A stretch of DNA of 64,000 nucleotides from Pseudomonas fluvialis (GTDB lineage: Bacteria > Pseudomonadota > Gammaproteobacteria > Pseudomonadales > Pseudomonadaceae): positions 1 through 64,000 of the forward strand of contig NZ_JACHLL010000005.1 of NCBI RefSeq assembly GCF_014207935.1, given 5' to 3'. A program made the translations under genes and the position numbers. Below, piece by piece: positions 34,334-47,700 of the stretch (the first letter of the stretch is position 1; each line of letters begins with the position of its first letter). The notes under the pieces were generated by a model. The model ran no database searches, had not been told where the DNA came from, and was given only the letters and a program-made list of their open reading frames with translations.

Positions 34334-35883
34334 GTGCCCGCCCGCGCCAGCCGATCTCCAGTGGCTCGGAATGGAGCTTCGAGCTGATCAAGCAGTACGA
34401 CCGCGAGATCGCCCGTCTCGCCGAGCGCTATGCGCTGGACACCTACCCCAACCAGATCGAGGTGATCACCGCCGAACAGATGATGGATGCCTACGCCTCG
34501 GTCGGCATGCCCATCGGCTACCACCACTGGTCCTATGGCAAACACTTCCTCGCCACCGAGAAGGGCTACTCGCGCGGGCAGATGGGCCTGGCCTACGAGA
34601 TCGTGATCAACTCCGATCCCTGCATCGCCTACCTGATGGAAGAAAACACCATGTGCATGCAGGCGCTGGTCATCGCCCATGCCTGCTACGGCCACAACAG
34701 CTTCTTCAAGGGCAACTACCTGTTCCGTAGCTGGACCGACGCCAGCTCGATCATCGACTACCTGGTGTTCGCCAAGCAGTACATCATGCAGTGCGAGGAG
34801 CGCCACGGCATCGATGCCGTGGAGGAACTGCTGGACTCCTGCCACGCCCTGATGAACTACGGCGTCGACCGCTACAAGCGTCCCTACCCGATCTCCGCCG
34901 AGGAAGAGCGGCAACGGCAGAAGGAGCGGGAAGAGCAGCTGCAGCGGCAGGTCAACGACCTGTGGCGCACCATTCCCAAGACCGGGGACAAGCACAAGGC
35001 CAGCGACGGCAAACGCTGGCCGGCCGAGCCGCAGGAGAACATCCTGTATTTTCTGGAGAAGCACGCGCCGCTGCTGGAGCCCTGGCAGCGCGAGGTGGTG
35101 CGCATCGTGCGCAAGGTCGCCCAGTACTTCTATCCGCAGCGCCAGACCCAGGTGATGAACGAGGGCTGGGCCACCTTCTGGCATTACACCCTGCTCAACG
35201 ACCTGTACGACGAAGGCCTGGTCACCGACGGCTTCATGCTGGAATTCCTCCAGTACCACACCAGCGTGGTATTCCAGCCGAGCTTCGACAGCCCCTACTA
35301 CAGCGGCATCAACCCCTATGCCCTGGGCTTTGCCATGTACCAGGACATCCGCCGCATCTGCGAAAACCCCACCGACGAGGACAAGCACTGGTTCCCCGAC
35401 ATTGCCGGCAGCGACTGGCTGTCGACCCTGAAATTCGCCATGCAGAGCTTCAAGGACGAAAGTTTCATCCTGCAGTACCTGTCACCCAAGGTGATCCGCG
35501 ACTTCAAGCTGTTCAGCATCATCGATGATGACCAGAAGGACGACCTGCTGGTATCGGCCATTCATGATGAGCCGGGCTACCGGCATATCCGCGAGCTGCT
35601 GGCGGCGCAGTACAACCTGGGCAACCGCGAACCCAACGTGCAGATCTGGAACGTCGATCGCCGTGGCGACCGCTCGCTGACCCTGCGCCACACCCAGCAC
35701 GACCGCAAACCACTGGCCGACTCCTGCGACGAGGTGATGAAGCACCTGCATCGTCTGTGGGGTTTCGATATTCACCTGGAAAGCGTGCAAGGCGAGCAGG
35801 TGGTGCGCACCCGGCACATGCCGCTGAAGCCCTCACTGGAGAGCGAGCAGCCACGCCTAGACCTGATCGTTCCGCCCATTTGA
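34330..35883 (+). CDS. SpoVR family protein (YcgB-like)
   Basis: A 517-residue SpoVR/YcgB protein. Conserved text includes [30 protein letters not shown] N-terminal residues, [21 protein letters not shown] and [15 protein letters not shown]. The family was named for a role in B. subtilis spore cortex formation, but in non-sporing bacteria its role with PrkA and YeaH is unknown. GGAGGA precedes the ATG. It is the last gene of the prkA-yeaH-spoVR operon. Confidence 0.93.
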   Translation: MSARPRQPISSGSEWSFELIKQYDREIARLAERYALDTYPNQIEVITAEQMMDAYASVGMPIGYHHWSYGKHFLATEKGYSRGQMGLAYEIVINSDPCIAYLMEENTMCMQALVIAHACYGHNSFFKGNYLFRSWTDASSIIDYLVFAKQYIMQCEERHGIDAVEELLDSCHALMNYGVDRYKRPYPISAEEERQRQKEREEQLQRQVNDLWRTIPKTGDKHKASDGKRWPAEPQENILYFLEKHAPLLEPWQREVVRIVRKVAQYFYPQRQTQVMNEGWATFWHYTLLNDLYDEGLVTDGFMLEFLQYHTSVVFQPSFDSPYYSGINPYALGFAMYQDIRRICENPTDEDKHWFPDIAGSDWLSTLKFAMQSFKDESFILQYLSPKVIRDFKLFSIIDDDQKDDLLVSAIHDEPGYRHIRELLAAQYNLGNREPNVQIWNVDRRGDRSLTLRHTQHDRKPLADSCDEVMKHLHRLWGFDIHLESVQGEQVVRTRHMPLKPSLESEQPRLDLIVPPI

Positions 35884-35944
35884 TCGGTTGACCCGTATGG
35901 TCCTGCGCCACAGCATCGGCGGCATATTCCAAGAGCGAGCGGTC

Positions 35945-36466
35945 ATGCGCCTGTTTGTCATTCTCCTGCTGATCATGGGTCTGGCCACCTGCGCCAGCGT
36001 CATTCCGCAATCCGAGATCATCACCCCGGCCAGCCCGGCCCTGAGCGGACTGCAGCGCTACCAGCTGATCGCCCCGGAGCAGGCTCTGCAGGGCGAGCCG
36101 CCCTTCCGTCAGCGCTACGCCGAGCTGGCTGTCGAGCTGCAGCGCGGCCTGGCCGAGCAGGGCTACCGGAACGATACCCAACAACCGCAACTGCGGGTCT
36201 ATTACTGGCTGGCCGTGCAGGACCAGCCACTGGAGTTCCGCGTCGATAATGCCGGCCTGCTCGGCCCCTACCAGAGCATTCACCGGCTACGTGACAGCAC
36301 CGGCACCCTGCGCGTACGCATCACCGACCTGCATGATCAGACGCTCTGGGAGGGCAAGGTCAGCACCGGCCTGAGCCCGGAGCGCGACAGCGCCGAGCTG
36401 CTGCAACAGGCAATGGGCGCCCTGCTCCGGCAAATCCCCCAGGCCACCGCCTCCGCGATGAACTAA
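35945..36466 (+). CDS. Putative DUF4136-like lipoprotein
   Basis: The 173-residue protein has a hydrophobic N terminus with a lipobox-like LATC (cysteine 17), though Thr at the -1 position is unusual. The rest contains [19 protein letters not shown] and [20 protein letters not shown], resembling DUF4136 outer-membrane lipoproteins. The ATG at 35945 is chosen because it starts the signal peptide. It sits between the SpoVR gene and cca, as does PA0585. The function is unknown. Confidence 0.65.
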   Translation: MRLFVILLLIMGLATCASVIPQSEIITPASPALSGLQRYQLIAPEQALQGEPPFRQRYAELAVELQRGLAEQGYRNDTQQPQLRVYYWLAVQDQPLEFRVDNAGLLGPYQSIHRLRDSTGTLRVRITDLHDQTLWEGKVSTGLSPERDSAELLQQAMGALLRQIPQATASAMN

Positions 36467-36513
36467 GACGCCCACTCCGCCGACCGGTATGCTTAGCGGC
36501 AACGGAGGTCGGC

Positions 36514-37755
36514 ATGCAGATTTATAAAGTAGGCGGGGCGGTACGCGATCGGTTACTCGGTCGCGCGGTGACCGATATCGACTGGGTGGTGGTCGGGGCC
36601 GATGCCCAGGCCATGCAGGCTCTTGGCTATCGCCCGGTGGGCGGGGATTTCCCGGTATTTCTCCACCCGCAGACGGCCGAGGAATACGCACTGGCACGAA
36701 CCGAGCGCAAGAGTGGCGTGGGCTATGGCGGCTTTACCTTCTACGCCAGCCCGGATGTGACGCTGGAAGAAGACCTGATCCGCCGTGACCTCACCGTCAA
36801 CGCCATGGCCGAAGATGGGCAGGGGCGTATCATCGATCCTTACGGCGGGCAACGTGATCTGGCCGACCGCGTGCTGCGTCACGTCTCCCCGGCCTTTGCC
36901 GAAGATCCGCTGCGTGTGCTGCGCGTCGCCCGCTTCGCGGCCCGCTATGCGCCGCTGGGCTTTCAAGTGGCCGAGGAAACCCTCGCGTTGATGCGCCAGA
37001 TCGCCGAGTCCGGCGAACTGGCTGCGCTGACGGCCGAACGCAGCTGGAAGGAAGTATCTCGAGCCCTGATGGAGCCCCGCCCGGAGGTCTTCATCGAGGT
37101 GCTGCGCGCCTGCGGCGCCCTCGCCACCTGGCTGCCGGAAGTGGATGCGCTGTTTGGCGTACCGCAGACCGCCACCCACCACCCCGAAATCGACACCGGC
37201 GTGCACGTACTCATGGTGCTGCGTCAATGCGCCGAGCACGAGCAGCCGCTGAGCGTGCGCTGGGCCAGCCTGCTGCATGACGTGGGCAAGGGGCTGACGC
37301 CGCTGGAAGAATGGCCGCGACATATTGCCCATGAACACAAGGGCTTGCGCCTGATCAAGGCAATCAACCAGCGCACCAAGGTGCCCAGGGAATGCGCCGA
37401 ACTGGCCATCCTGGTCGGCGAATACCACACCCATGGGCACCGCGCGCTGGAACTGCGCGCCGACACCCTGCTCAAGCTGCTGCAGAGCTTCGATGCCTAT
37501 CGCCGCCCGCAGCGTTTTGCCGAGTTTGTCGCCGCCTGTGAAATGGACGCACGCGGCCGTCTGGGCTTCGAGCAGCGGGACTACCCACAGGCGGCCTATC
37601 TGCTGGGCGCGGCAGAGGCCGCCCGCAAGGTGGCCGTGCAGCCGCTGGTCGAGCAGGGTTTCAAGGGAGCGGAACTGGGTGAGGCGCTGCAGCGCGAGCG
37701 GCTCAAGGCACTGAGCGCCTACAAGGCCGCCAGCGGCAACCTCAAAGAGGCTTGA
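36514..37755 (+). CDS. cca: Multifunctional CCA tRNA nucleotidyltransferase
   Basis: This enzyme adds or repairs the 3' CCA end of tRNAs. The 413-residue protein has [13 protein letters not shown], the DxD motif in [10 protein letters not shown] and [10 protein letters not shown] in the head domain, and a C-terminal HD domain ([15 protein letters not shown]), as in the bacterial type with phosphatase activity. GGAGGT precedes the ATG. Its 3' end overlaps the convergent folK by 14 nt. Confidence 0.96.
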   Translation: MQIYKVGGAVRDRLLGRAVTDIDWVVVGADAQAMQALGYRPVGGDFPVFLHPQTAEEYALARTERKSGVGYGGFTFYASPDVTLEEDLIRRDLTVNAMAEDGQGRIIDPYGGQRDLADRVLRHVSPAFAEDPLRVLRVARFAARYAPLGFQVAEETLALMRQIAESGELAALTAERSWKEVSRALMEPRPEVFIEVLRACGALATWLPEVDALFGVPQTATHHPEIDTGVHVLMVLRQCAEHEQPLSVRWASLLHDVGKGLTPLEEWPRHIAHEHKGLRLIKAINQRTKVPRECAELAILVGEYHTHGHRALELRADTLLKLLQSFDAYRRPQRFAEFVAACEMDARGRLGFEQRDYPQAAYLLGAAEAARKVAVQPLVEQGFKGAELGEALQRERLKALSAYKAASGNLKEA

Positions 37756-38290
37756 GCGGCGCCGGGTACGCCTGCAACAGGCTATCCGGTGTCAACGCCT
37801 GCCCGCGCCAGCTGAATGCCACCGGCCACAATTGCTGCTCGCTGCACATAGCGCCCCACAACTCGGCAAACGACTGTCCCGCACCGGGATGCTGCTGCGC
37901 CGGCGCAAGCAGTGCCAGGGGCCAGAGGACAAAGGCATTCCTGAGGATTTCCGCTCGCGGCAGGGTCAGCCCCTCGAGTTCGCCGACCTGATCACCGTAG
38001 AGCAGCACGTCGATATCCAGCGGTAGCCCCTTGCGCTCGGGGGCATAACGGCCGTTGTCGGCCTCGATGGCCTTCAGCCAGCGATCCAGTTCGGCGAGAC
38101 TCAAGGCCGTCTCGGCCTGCACCACCAGGTTGAGGAAAGGACCGCTTTTGATGCCCACGGCCTGACTCTCGAACACCGGCGAGCAGCGCAGATCGATCAG
38201 GAAGGCCGACAACGCCTCCAGACCGGCCAACAAATGGCGCTCACGCTCGATATTGCTACCGAGGCCAAGAAAAACGGTGGTCAGCGGCAT
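37742..38290 (-). CDS. folK: 6-hydroxymethyl-7,8-dihydropterin pyrophosphokinase
   Basis: FolK activates the pterin for coupling with p-aminobenzoate. The 182-residue protein carries [30 protein letters not shown] and the catalytic [10 protein letters not shown] and [15 protein letters not shown]. It overlaps folB by 10 nt and shares 14 nt with the end of cca on the other strand. The C-terminal tail is slightly longer than usual. Confidence 0.95.
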   Translation of the reverse strand: MPLTTVFLGLGSNIERERHLLAGLEALSAFLIDLRCSPVFESQAVGIKSGPFLNLVVQAETALSLAELDRWLKAIEADNGRYAPERKGLPLDIDVLLYGDQVGELEGLTLPRAEILRNAFVLWPLALLAPAQQHPGAGQSFAELWGAMCSEQQLWPVAFSWRGQALTPDSLLQAYPAPLKPL

Positions 38291-38634
38291 CCGCGCTCAA
38301 TCTCCACGCCCACACCGCGTGCCGCCGGCACCGCACCGGGCTTGGTCAGTTTTAGGCGCAGCCAGCGGATGCCGAACTCGCTCATCAGCAAGGCCGCCAG
38401 ACGCTCGGCAAAGGTCTCCACCAGCTGGAACTGCGCGCCCTCGGCAAACTGCTGGATACGTGCCGACACCGTGGCGTAGTCGAGCGCCAGAGCAAGATCA
38501 TCGTTTGCTGCTGGCAGACTGTTATCCCAGGCAAACTGCAGATCGAGGCTCAGGCACTGGCGGATCTTGCGCTCCCAGTCGTACACACCGATCACGGTAT
38601 CGACCTCCAGCCCCTCGATGAAAACCATGTCCAC
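38281..38634 (-). CDS. folB: Dihydroneopterin aldolase
   Basis: FolB makes 6-hydroxymethyl-dihydropterin in folate synthesis. The 117-residue protein has [23 protein letters not shown] and the C-terminal VGVEIER. It most likely starts with GTG at 38634, because this yields the usual 117-residue form with GAGGCA upstream; an ATG at 38628 is the alternative. It is divergent from plsY and ahead of folK. Confidence 0.94.
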   Translation of the reverse strand: MDMVFIEGLEVDTVIGVYDWERKIRQCLSLDLQFAWDNSLPAANDDLALALDYATVSARIQQFAEGAQFQLVETFAERLAALLMSEFGIRWLRLKLTKPGAVPAARGVGVEIERGCR

Positions 38635-38685
38635 GTCTGTGCTGCCTCGTTACAATCGGGGCTCACACGCCCCGGAATGGATACC

Positions 38686-39255
38686 ATGTTCTGGCTGTTG
38701 GCGATCCTCGCCTACCTGCTTGGCTCCCTGTCCTTCGCCATCCTGCTCAGTCGTCTGGCAGGCCTGGGCGACCCGCGCACGGCGGGCTCCGGCAACCCCG
38801 GCGCCACCAACATGCTGCGTGTGGCCGGCAAGAAACTCGCCCTCCTCACCCTGCTCGGCGACCTGAGCAAAGGCCTGCTGCCCGTTGCCGTGGCCTGGGC
38901 TGCCGGCTTCAATCAGCAGGAGCAAGCCTGGATCGGTCTAGCAGCGGTGGTCGGCCACCTCTACCCGGTATTTTTCCGTTTTCACGGCGGCAAGGGCGTC
39001 GCCACCGCCGCTGGCATGCTGCTTGGCCTCTACCCACCGGCCGCCGTGCTCGCATTGGCAGCCTGGGCCCTGACCTTCAAGCTCAGCCGCACCAGCTCGC
39101 TCGCCTCGCTGACCGCCACCCCGCTGACCCTGCCCTTGCTGGCCTGGCAGCAACCGGCGGCCCTGTTACCGATGAGCGTACTGACCCTGCTCATCGTCTG
39201 GCGTCACCGCAGCAATCTACGCGACCTGCTTGCCGGGCGCGAACGACATTTCTAA
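38686..39255 (+). CDS. plsY: Acyl-phosphate:glycerol-3-phosphate acyltransferase PlsY
   Basis: PlsY transfers the first acyl chain to glycerol-3-phosphate at the inner membrane. The 189-residue protein has five hydrophobic helices and the three active-site motifs, [35 protein letters not shown] and the C-terminal [18 protein letters not shown]. The ATG at 38686 ([14 protein letters not shown]) gives the usual family N terminus; an ATG three codons earlier is possible. Confidence 0.95.
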   Translation: MFWLLAILAYLLGSLSFAILLSRLAGLGDPRTAGSGNPGATNMLRVAGKKLALLTLLGDLSKGLLPVAVAWAAGFNQQEQAWIGLAAVVGHLYPVFFRFHGGKGVATAAGMLLGLYPPAAVLALAAWALTFKLSRTSSLASLTATPLTLPLLAWQQPAALLPMSVLTLLIVWRHRSNLRDLLAGRERHF

Positions 39256-39275
39256 CGCACGCACATGAGCCGCGC

Positions 39276-40301
39276 TCACAGTGGCGGCAGACTATCCATG
39301 GGCCAGCGTGCCTGCACACTGATCGCCAGCCCTTCATGCTGACCGGCCAGCAGACGCTGGCAACCGGCATAGGCGATCATCGCGCCGTTATCGGTACAAA
39401 AACGCGGGCGCGCATAGAACACCTGTCCCTTGAGCCCCGCCAGCATCTGCTCCAGGGACTGGCGCAGCGCCTGATTGGCGCTGACCCCACCGGCAATCAC
39501 CAGGCTGCACAGCCCGGTCTGCTTGAGCGCGCGCTGGCACTTGATGGTCAGGGTATCGACCACCGCCTCCTGGAAGCCACGGGCGATATCACAGCGGGTC
39601 TGCTCGGTCAGGTCGCCGGCCTGCTGGCACTGCTGCCAGGCATTCAAGGCCGCAGTTTTCAGACCGCTGAAGCTGAACTCCAGCCCCGGCCGGTCGGTCA
39701 TAGGTCGCGGAAACTTGAATCGCCCGGCCACGCCCTGTTCGGCCAGCCTGGCAATCTCAGGTCCGCCCGGATAGGGCAGCCCCATCAGCTTGGCAGTCTT
39801 ATCGAACGCCTCGCCGGCGGCATCGTCGATCGATTCGCCCAGCAGCTCATAACGGCCGATGCCATCCACCCGTACCAGTTGGGTGTGGCCGCCGGACACC
39901 AGCAGGGCGACAAAGGGAAACTGCGGCGGCTGCTCTTCCAGCATGGGAGCCAGCAGGTGACCTTCCATATGGTGCACCCCGACCGCCGGGACGCCCCAGG
40001 CAAAGGCCAGCGCCTGCGCGCAGGACGCACCAACCAGCAACGCCCCGACAAGACCAGGTCCGGCAGTGTAGGCAACAGCCTGGATATCCGTGGCTTCACG
40101 TCCGGCTTCGGCCAGTACCTGGCGGATCAAGGGCAGCATGCGTTTGACGTGATCGCGCGAGGCCAGCTCGGGCACCACACCGCCATACACCCGGTGCAAA
40201 TCGATCTGGCTGAACAGGGCATCGGCCAGCAGGCCGTGCTCGCTGTCATAAAGCGCCACGCCGGTTTCGTCGCAGGAGGTTTCCAGTCCCAGTACAAGCA
40301 T
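39276..40301 (-). CDS. tsaD: tRNA threonylcarbamoyladenosine synthase subunit TsaD
   Basis: TsaD transfers the threonylcarbamoyl group to A37 of ANN-decoding tRNAs, with TsaB and TsaE. The 341-residue ASKHA protein has [16 protein letters not shown] and the metal ligands H111 and H115 in HHMEGH. It also has VSGGHTQLV and the C-terminal [13 protein letters not shown]. The ATG at 40301 is chosen because it begins the conserved [12 protein letters not shown]. It diverges from the rpsU-dnaG-rpoD genes, a common macromolecular synthesis arrangement. Confidence 0.96.
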   Translation of the reverse strand: MLVLGLETSCDETGVALYDSEHGLLADALFSQIDLHRVYGGVVPELASRDHVKRMLPLIRQVLAEAGREATDIQAVAYTAGPGLVGALLVGASCAQALAFAWGVPAVGVHHMEGHLLAPMLEEQPPQFPFVALLVSGGHTQLVRVDGIGRYELLGESIDDAAGEAFDKTAKLMGLPYPGGPEIARLAEQGVAGRFKFPRPMTDRPGLEFSFSGLKTAALNAWQQCQQAGDLTEQTRCDIARGFQEAVVDTLTIKCQRALKQTGLCSLVIAGGVSANQALRQSLEQMLAGLKGQVFYARPRFCTDNGAMIAYAGCQRLLAGQHEGLAISVQARWPMDSLPPL

Positions 40302-40498
40302 GTTCGGGCACAATCAGGGCTACCAAAGAGGCGCGCATGATAATGCGTCGTCCATCGGACGAACCAGCGCTTTTCGATCAGAGGCTTTGCATTCCGCGCG
40401 ATCTGGCGTTAATATCCGCAGCCCTTGAAATCGACGTATTCCCGTGCCCTTGCCGGATAGCGTCGTCCATTCGGTAAAACAGTGAAGGTACGACCTGG

Positions 40499-40714
40499 AT
40501 GCCAGCCGTCAAAGTTAAAGAGAACGAACCCTTCGACGTAGCTCTGCGTCGTTTCAAGCGCTCCTGCGAAAAGGCCGGTGTTCTGGCCGAAGTGCGCAGC
40601 CGCGAATTCTACGAAAAGCCGACCACTGAGCGTAAGCGCAAAGCTGCCGCTGCAGTGAAGCGTCACGCCAAGAAAGTGCAGCGCGAACAGCGCCGTCGCG
40701 AGCGCCTGTACTGA
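40499..40714 (+). CDS. rpsU: 30S ribosomal protein S21
   Basis: A 71-residue basic protein of the small ribosomal subunit, required for initiation on many mRNAs. The text [20 protein letters not shown] and the Arg/Lys-rich C terminus are typical. GAAGGT precedes the ATG. A poor sigma-70-like pair (TTGCAT 40387-40392, 17 bp, TAATAT 40410-40415) might be its promoter. It starts the rpsU-dnaG-rpoD series. Confidence 0.97.
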   Translation: MPAVKVKENEPFDVALRRFKRSCEKAGVLAEVRSREFYEKPTTERKRKAAAAVKRHAKKVQREQRRRERLY

Positions 40715-40821
40715 GTTATCAGTTGCGCACTTGACGCCCCGCATGACCCGGCCCCGGCCGGGTTTTGCATTTCTGGGCAAAAGATTTCCGTGACCCTCCG
40801 CCTGGCAGTATCCTCCCGCCC

Positions 40822-42777
40822 ATGGCCGGCATGATTCCGCAATCCTTCATCGATGACCTTCTCAACCGCACCGACATCGTCGAAGTGGTGGGTTCACGCA
40901 TCCAGCTGAAAAAGGCCGGCAAGAACTACAGCGCACGCTGCCCGTTCCATAACGAGAAGACCCCCTCATTCAGCGTCAGCCCGGACAAGCAGTTCTACTA
41001 CTGCTTCGGCTGCGGAGCTGGCGGTAATGCCCTCGGCTTCGTCATGGACCATGACAACCTGGATTTCGTCCAGGCCGTCGAAGACCTGGCCAAGCGCGCC
41101 GGCATGGATGTTCCCCGGGAGGAAGGTCGAAGCAACAAGCCTCGGCAGCCCACCGACTCCCCGCTATACCCGCTGCTGACGGCCGCCGCCGACTACTACC
41201 GCCAGGCCCTGAAGAGCCACCCCAGCCGCCAGGCCGCGGTGAACTACCTGAAAGGCCGCGGCCTGACCGGCGAGATCGCCCGCGACTTCGGCCTCGGCTT
41301 TGCCCCGCCGGGATGGGACAATCTGTTCAAGCACCTGGGTGGCGACGCCCTGCAGGTCAAGGCGATGATCGACGCCGGCCTGCTGATCGAGAACGCCGAA
41401 ACCGGCAAACGCTACGACCGCTTTCGCGACCGCGTGATGTTCCCGATCCGCGACAGCCGTGGACGCATCATCGCCTTTGGCGGCCGCGTGCTTGGCGACG
41501 ACAAACCGAAATACCTGAACTCCCCGGAAACCCCGGTCTTTCACAAGGGCCAGGAACTCTACGGTCTGTTTGAAGCACGCAAGAACAACCGCGACCTCGA
41601 CGAGATCATGGTGGTTGAAGGCTATATGGACGTCATTGCCCTGGCCCAGCAAGGCCTGCGCAACGCCGTAGCGACACTCGGCACCGCCACCAGCGAGGAA
41701 CACATCAAGCGCCTGTTCCGCCTAGTGCCGAGCATCCTGTTCTGCTTCGACGGCGATCAGGCCGGGCGCAAGGCTGCCTGGCGCGCCCTGGAAGCAGTAA
41801 TGCCCAACCTGCAGGACGGCCGCCGCGCGCGCTTTCTGTTCCTCCCCGAAGGCGAGGACCCGGACAGCCTGGTGCGCGCGGAAGGCCCCGACGCCTTCCG
41901 CGCACGTCTCAACCAGCAGGCCCAGCCGCTAGCCGACTACTTCTTCCAGCAACTGATGGATGAGGCCGACCCGCGCTCCCTGGAAGGCAAGGCACACCTA
42001 GCCACCCTGGCCACCCCACTGATTGAGAAGATTCCCGGCAACAACCTGCGCACCCTGATGCGTCAGCGCCTGAGCGAACTGACCGGACTCAGCGCCCAGC
42101 CCGCCAGTACAGCGGCAGCACCCGTTCGTAACAGCAGCCAGAGCGACGACTACCACCACGCCAGCGACGACAGCTACTACGACAGCGCCCCCGCTTACGA
42201 CCACTACGAAGCTCCGCCCAGCTACGCGCAAAGCCCTGCACCAACTCGCGAAGGCCGCAGCAAGGGCAACTGGAAGAAAGGCGACAAGCCGTGGCAACGC
42301 AAGGGCGACGACTTCCAGCCCCGCGCACCACGCACCGCCGTCAGCGTCGAATCACCCACCCTGAGCGCCTTGCGCACCCTGCTGCAGAACCCGCAGCTGG
42401 CACTCAAGGTCGAGGACGCCAGTCATTTCGCCGCTGAAAACGACCTCTACGCCCAGCTCCTGGTCGCCCTGCTGGAAGCGCTGCAGAAGAACCCGCGTCT
42501 GACCACCCTGCAACTGATCGCCCGCTGGCACGGCACCGAGCAGGGGCGCCTGCTGCGCGCCATGGCGGAAAAGGAATGGCTGATTTCGGCCGACAACCTT
42601 GAACAACAGTTTTTCGACACTATAACTACCTTGGCAGCCCGCCAACGCGAGCAGCGCTTGGAACATTTGCTGCGCAAGGCACGTCAAAGTGACTTGAGCA
42701 GCGACGAGAAAGAGCAGCTACGCGAGCTGCTGACCCGCCAGACCTCCCCCGCCGCACCGTCCTCAACTGGCGCCTGA
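40822..42777 (+). CDS. dnaG: DNA primase
   Basis: DnaG makes RNA primers for replication. The 651-residue protein has the N-terminal zinc finger (CPFHNEKTPSFSV and YYCFGCGAGG), the TOPRIM catalytic core with VVEGYMDVIALAQ and FDGDQAGRKA, and a C-terminal DnaB-binding domain. A charged, Ser/Tyr/Pro-rich linker lies between core and C terminus (about 425-510). The ATG at 40822 gives MAGMIPQSFIDDLLNR as in other pseudomonads. Confidence 0.96.
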   Translation: MAGMIPQSFIDDLLNRTDIVEVVGSRIQLKKAGKNYSARCPFHNEKTPSFSVSPDKQFYYCFGCGAGGNALGFVMDHDNLDFVQAVEDLAKRAGMDVPREEGRSNKPRQPTDSPLYPLLTAAADYYRQALKSHPSRQAAVNYLKGRGLTGEIARDFGLGFAPPGWDNLFKHLGGDALQVKAMIDAGLLIENAETGKRYDRFRDRVMFPIRDSRGRIIAFGGRVLGDDKPKYLNSPETPVFHKGQELYGLFEARKNNRDLDEIMVVEGYMDVIALAQQGLRNAVATLGTATSEEHIKRLFRLVPSILFCFDGDQAGRKAAWRALEAVMPNLQDGRRARFLFLPEGEDPDSLVRAEGPDAFRARLNQQAQPLADYFFQQLMDEADPRSLEGKAHLATLATPLIEKIPGNNLRTLMRQRLSELTGLSAQPASTAAAPVRNSSQSDDYHHASDDSYYDSAPAYDHYEAPPSYAQSPAPTREGRSKGNWKKGDKPWQRKGDDFQPRAPRTAVSVESPTLSALRTLLQNPQLALKVEDASHFAAENDLYAQLLVALLEALQKNPRLTTLQLIARWHGTEQGRLLRAMAEKEWLISADNLEQQFFDTITTLAARQREQRLEHLLRKARQSDLSSDEKEQLRELLTRQTSPAAPSSTGA

Positions 42778-42844
42778 GGCCGCGAGTCGGGTATAATCCT
42801 CGGCTTATTTTTTGCCCGCCAAGACCTTCAGTGGATAGGGTGTT

Positions 42845-44680
<1,836 letters not shown>

Positions 44681-44686
44681 GCACAC

Positions 44687-44714
44687 AAAACCCCCGGCAC
44701 TCACCGGGGGTTTT
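44687..44714 (+). terminator. Terminator after rpoD
   Basis: AAAACCCCCGG (44687-44697) pairs with CCGGGGGTTTT (44704-44714) around a CACTCA loop, followed by GCTTTG. Confidence 0.92.
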
Positions 44715-44770
44715 GCTTTGCGCCAGCTAACTCCTAGACTCAAGAAAAAGCCTTGATTCATGGATGCTGC

Positions 44771-47700
44771 ATGGCTCGCTTGTCGGTCCTGATTCTTCTG
44801 CTGCTGTCTGCTGTCACACGTCCTGCAATCGCACTGGACCTGAGCGACGCCGAACGCGCCTGGCTGGCGCAACACCCCAAGCTGCGCCTGGGCGTAGACC
44901 CTGCGTGGGCACCGTTCGAATACCGCGACCGCGACGGCCGTCACCTGGGCTACGCCGCCGACGTGCTCAGCCTGCTGAGCAAACGCCTAGGCGTCGAATT
45001 CGTCCTCGGGCCCCGGCAGAGCTGGGGCGAAACCCTGCAAAAGGCCAAGATCGATCAACTCGATGTGCTCAGCGCCATCTCAGCCACCCCTCAGCGCCGC
45101 CGCTACCTGCAATTCACTCGCCCGTACCTGACCCTGCCGATCGTCATCCTCAGCCGTAGCGATGGCCCACAACCCGAGAACATCGAGCAACTGCGCGGCC
45201 TTACCGTCGCCGTCGTCAGCAACTATGCCAGCCACGAACTGCTGGTACGCGAACACCCGCATCTGCAATTGCTGCCCAGCGCCACCAGCGAAAGCGCCGT
45301 GCTATCCCTGCTGCTGAACCAGGCCGACGTGATGGTCGCCGACTTCGCCTCGACCGCCTGGGTCATGCGCCAACACAAAGCCAGCGGACTGCACATCAGC
45401 GGCACGACGCCCTATGAGTTTCGCCTGGCCATGGCTACCCCGATCGGCCAGCCGATCCTCGCCAGCATTCTCAACAAAGCCATCGCCGATCTGCGCCCGG
45501 AAGAGCTGACGCCCTTGCAGGCCCACTGGCTGCCCAATCAGCCAAATGCTGAGGCCGACTGGCAAACCCTGGCCGGCATTACCCTGCCAGCACTACTGAC
45601 ACTAGCCGTGATGCTGCTGTTCATGCGCACGCTGATTCGCAAGAACCACCAGCTACGCCAGGAGATGGGCCATCGGGAGCAACTGGAAAACCAGCTGAGC
45701 ACGAGTCACCAGCAGTTCCGCAACCTGGTGGAGAATCTGCAGGCCATCGCCTGGGAAATGGACCCGGAGAGCCTGACTTTTACCTATGTTTCGCCTCATG
45801 CCCGGCGAGTCCTGGGCTTTGCTGCGGAACACTGGCTGAGGCAGGATTTCTGGAGACAGCACCTGCACCCGGGCGATGCAGCCGACATCCTGGCCGCACG
45901 CCAGAACGCCCTGCTTGCCCGACAGGATCACACCCTCGATTACCGCCTGATCAATAATGCCGGGCACGCCGTCTGGGTCCACGACATCGCCACGTTCGGA
46001 ACGGATGACGTACAGCCCAAACTGCGCGGCCTGTTGCTGGATATCAACCGTGAACGGCAGACCGAACAGGCCCTGCGTCATTCGGAAGAGAAATTCGTCG
46101 CGCTGTTTCAGCAATGCCCAGACCTGATCGCCGTGATCGATCGACACAACGGCCGCTTGCTCGATGTCAACCAGGCATTCACCCAACACCTGCTGATTCC
46201 CACACAGGAAGCCATCGGCAAAACCCCTACCGAACTCGGCATCTGGTCAAGCCGCAGCGTCGGCCTGCAACTCTTTGGCGAGCTGCAGGCCCGCCAGCTG
46301 CGCAACCTGGAAACAGACTTCCGCCGCCGCGACGGCAGCCTGTTCACCGGCGAGATCAGTGCCAAAAAGATCGAGCTCAGTGGCGTTCGCGCCCTGATGA
46401 TCGTGGTTCGCGATATCAGCAGCCAGCAGCAGGCCCGCAAGCAACTCATAGTCAGCGAGGAGAAATTCGCCAAAGCCTTCCAGGCACTGCCGGAAGGGCT
46501 TCTGATCAGTCGCCGCGAAGATGGTCTGGTGCTCGACATCAACCAGGCCATGTGCCGCATCAGCGGCCTAGAGCACAAGGACTGCCTGGGCAAGACCACC
46601 GTGGAACTCGGACTGTGGAATAACAGCGAAGATCGCGGCGAGGTGCTGCAGCTATTGGCGCAGAATCGCCTGCCTCCGCGCATCATCGACCTGATCCATC
46701 GTGATGGCCGACTACGCCGACTCGAAGTGGCCCTCACTGCCATCGAACTGAACGGGGAGCCCTGTCTACTCGCGGACGCCCGCGATGTCACCGAGCAGGA
46801 GCGCATGCAGCTGCAACTGCGCCAGGCCGCTACAGTTTTCGAGAGCACCGCCGAAGCGGTGATGATCACCGACATCCACCAGGGCATTAGCGCGGTCAAT
46901 CGCGCCTTCTGCAGCATCAGCGGCTACGAAGAAGCAGAAGTGCTTGGGCAAACCCCACGCCTGCTCAGCTCGGGGCGCCACGATAGCGCCTTCTTCGTCG
47001 CCATGTGGCATAGCCTGGCCGCCACCGGTAGCTGGCAGGGCGAGATCTGGAACCGCCGCAAGAACGGTGAGGAGTTCCCCTGCTGGTTAACCATCAGCGC
47101 GGTCAAGGGTGACGACCAGAACATCAGCCACTTTGTCGGTGTTTTTGCCGACATCTCCAGCATCAAACAGGCCCAGGCACGCCTGGACTACCAGGCTCAC
47201 CATGACTCGCTGACCGGCCTGCCCAACCGCATGCTGTTCGAGAATCGATTGCGCGCGGTACTCCACGACGACGAAGCCCAGCAAGGCGCCGTACTGTTCA
47301 TTGACCTTGATCGCTTCAAGCACATCAATGACAGCCTCGGCCATCCGGTCGGCGATGAGCTACTCAAAGGCATTGCCGTGCGACTGCGCGAGCAACTGCG
47401 CGATATCGATACCGTCGCCCGCCTGGGCGGTGATGAATTCATCCTGTTACTGCCCGGCATCCACCAGATCGCCGACGCCGACCGCATAGCCCGAAAGCTG
47501 CTGGACGCCTTCAAAGCCCCCTTCGCCGCCGGCGGGCATGAGCTGCACATCAGCGCCAGTATCGGCATAAGCCTCTACCCGCGCGACGGCAGCGATGTAG
47601 CAACGCTGGTGAAGAATGCCGACTCGGCGATGTACCGCTCCAAGGCCAAGGGCCGCAACCGCGCGGAGTTCTACACCCGCGAGATGACGTTTCTCGCCAA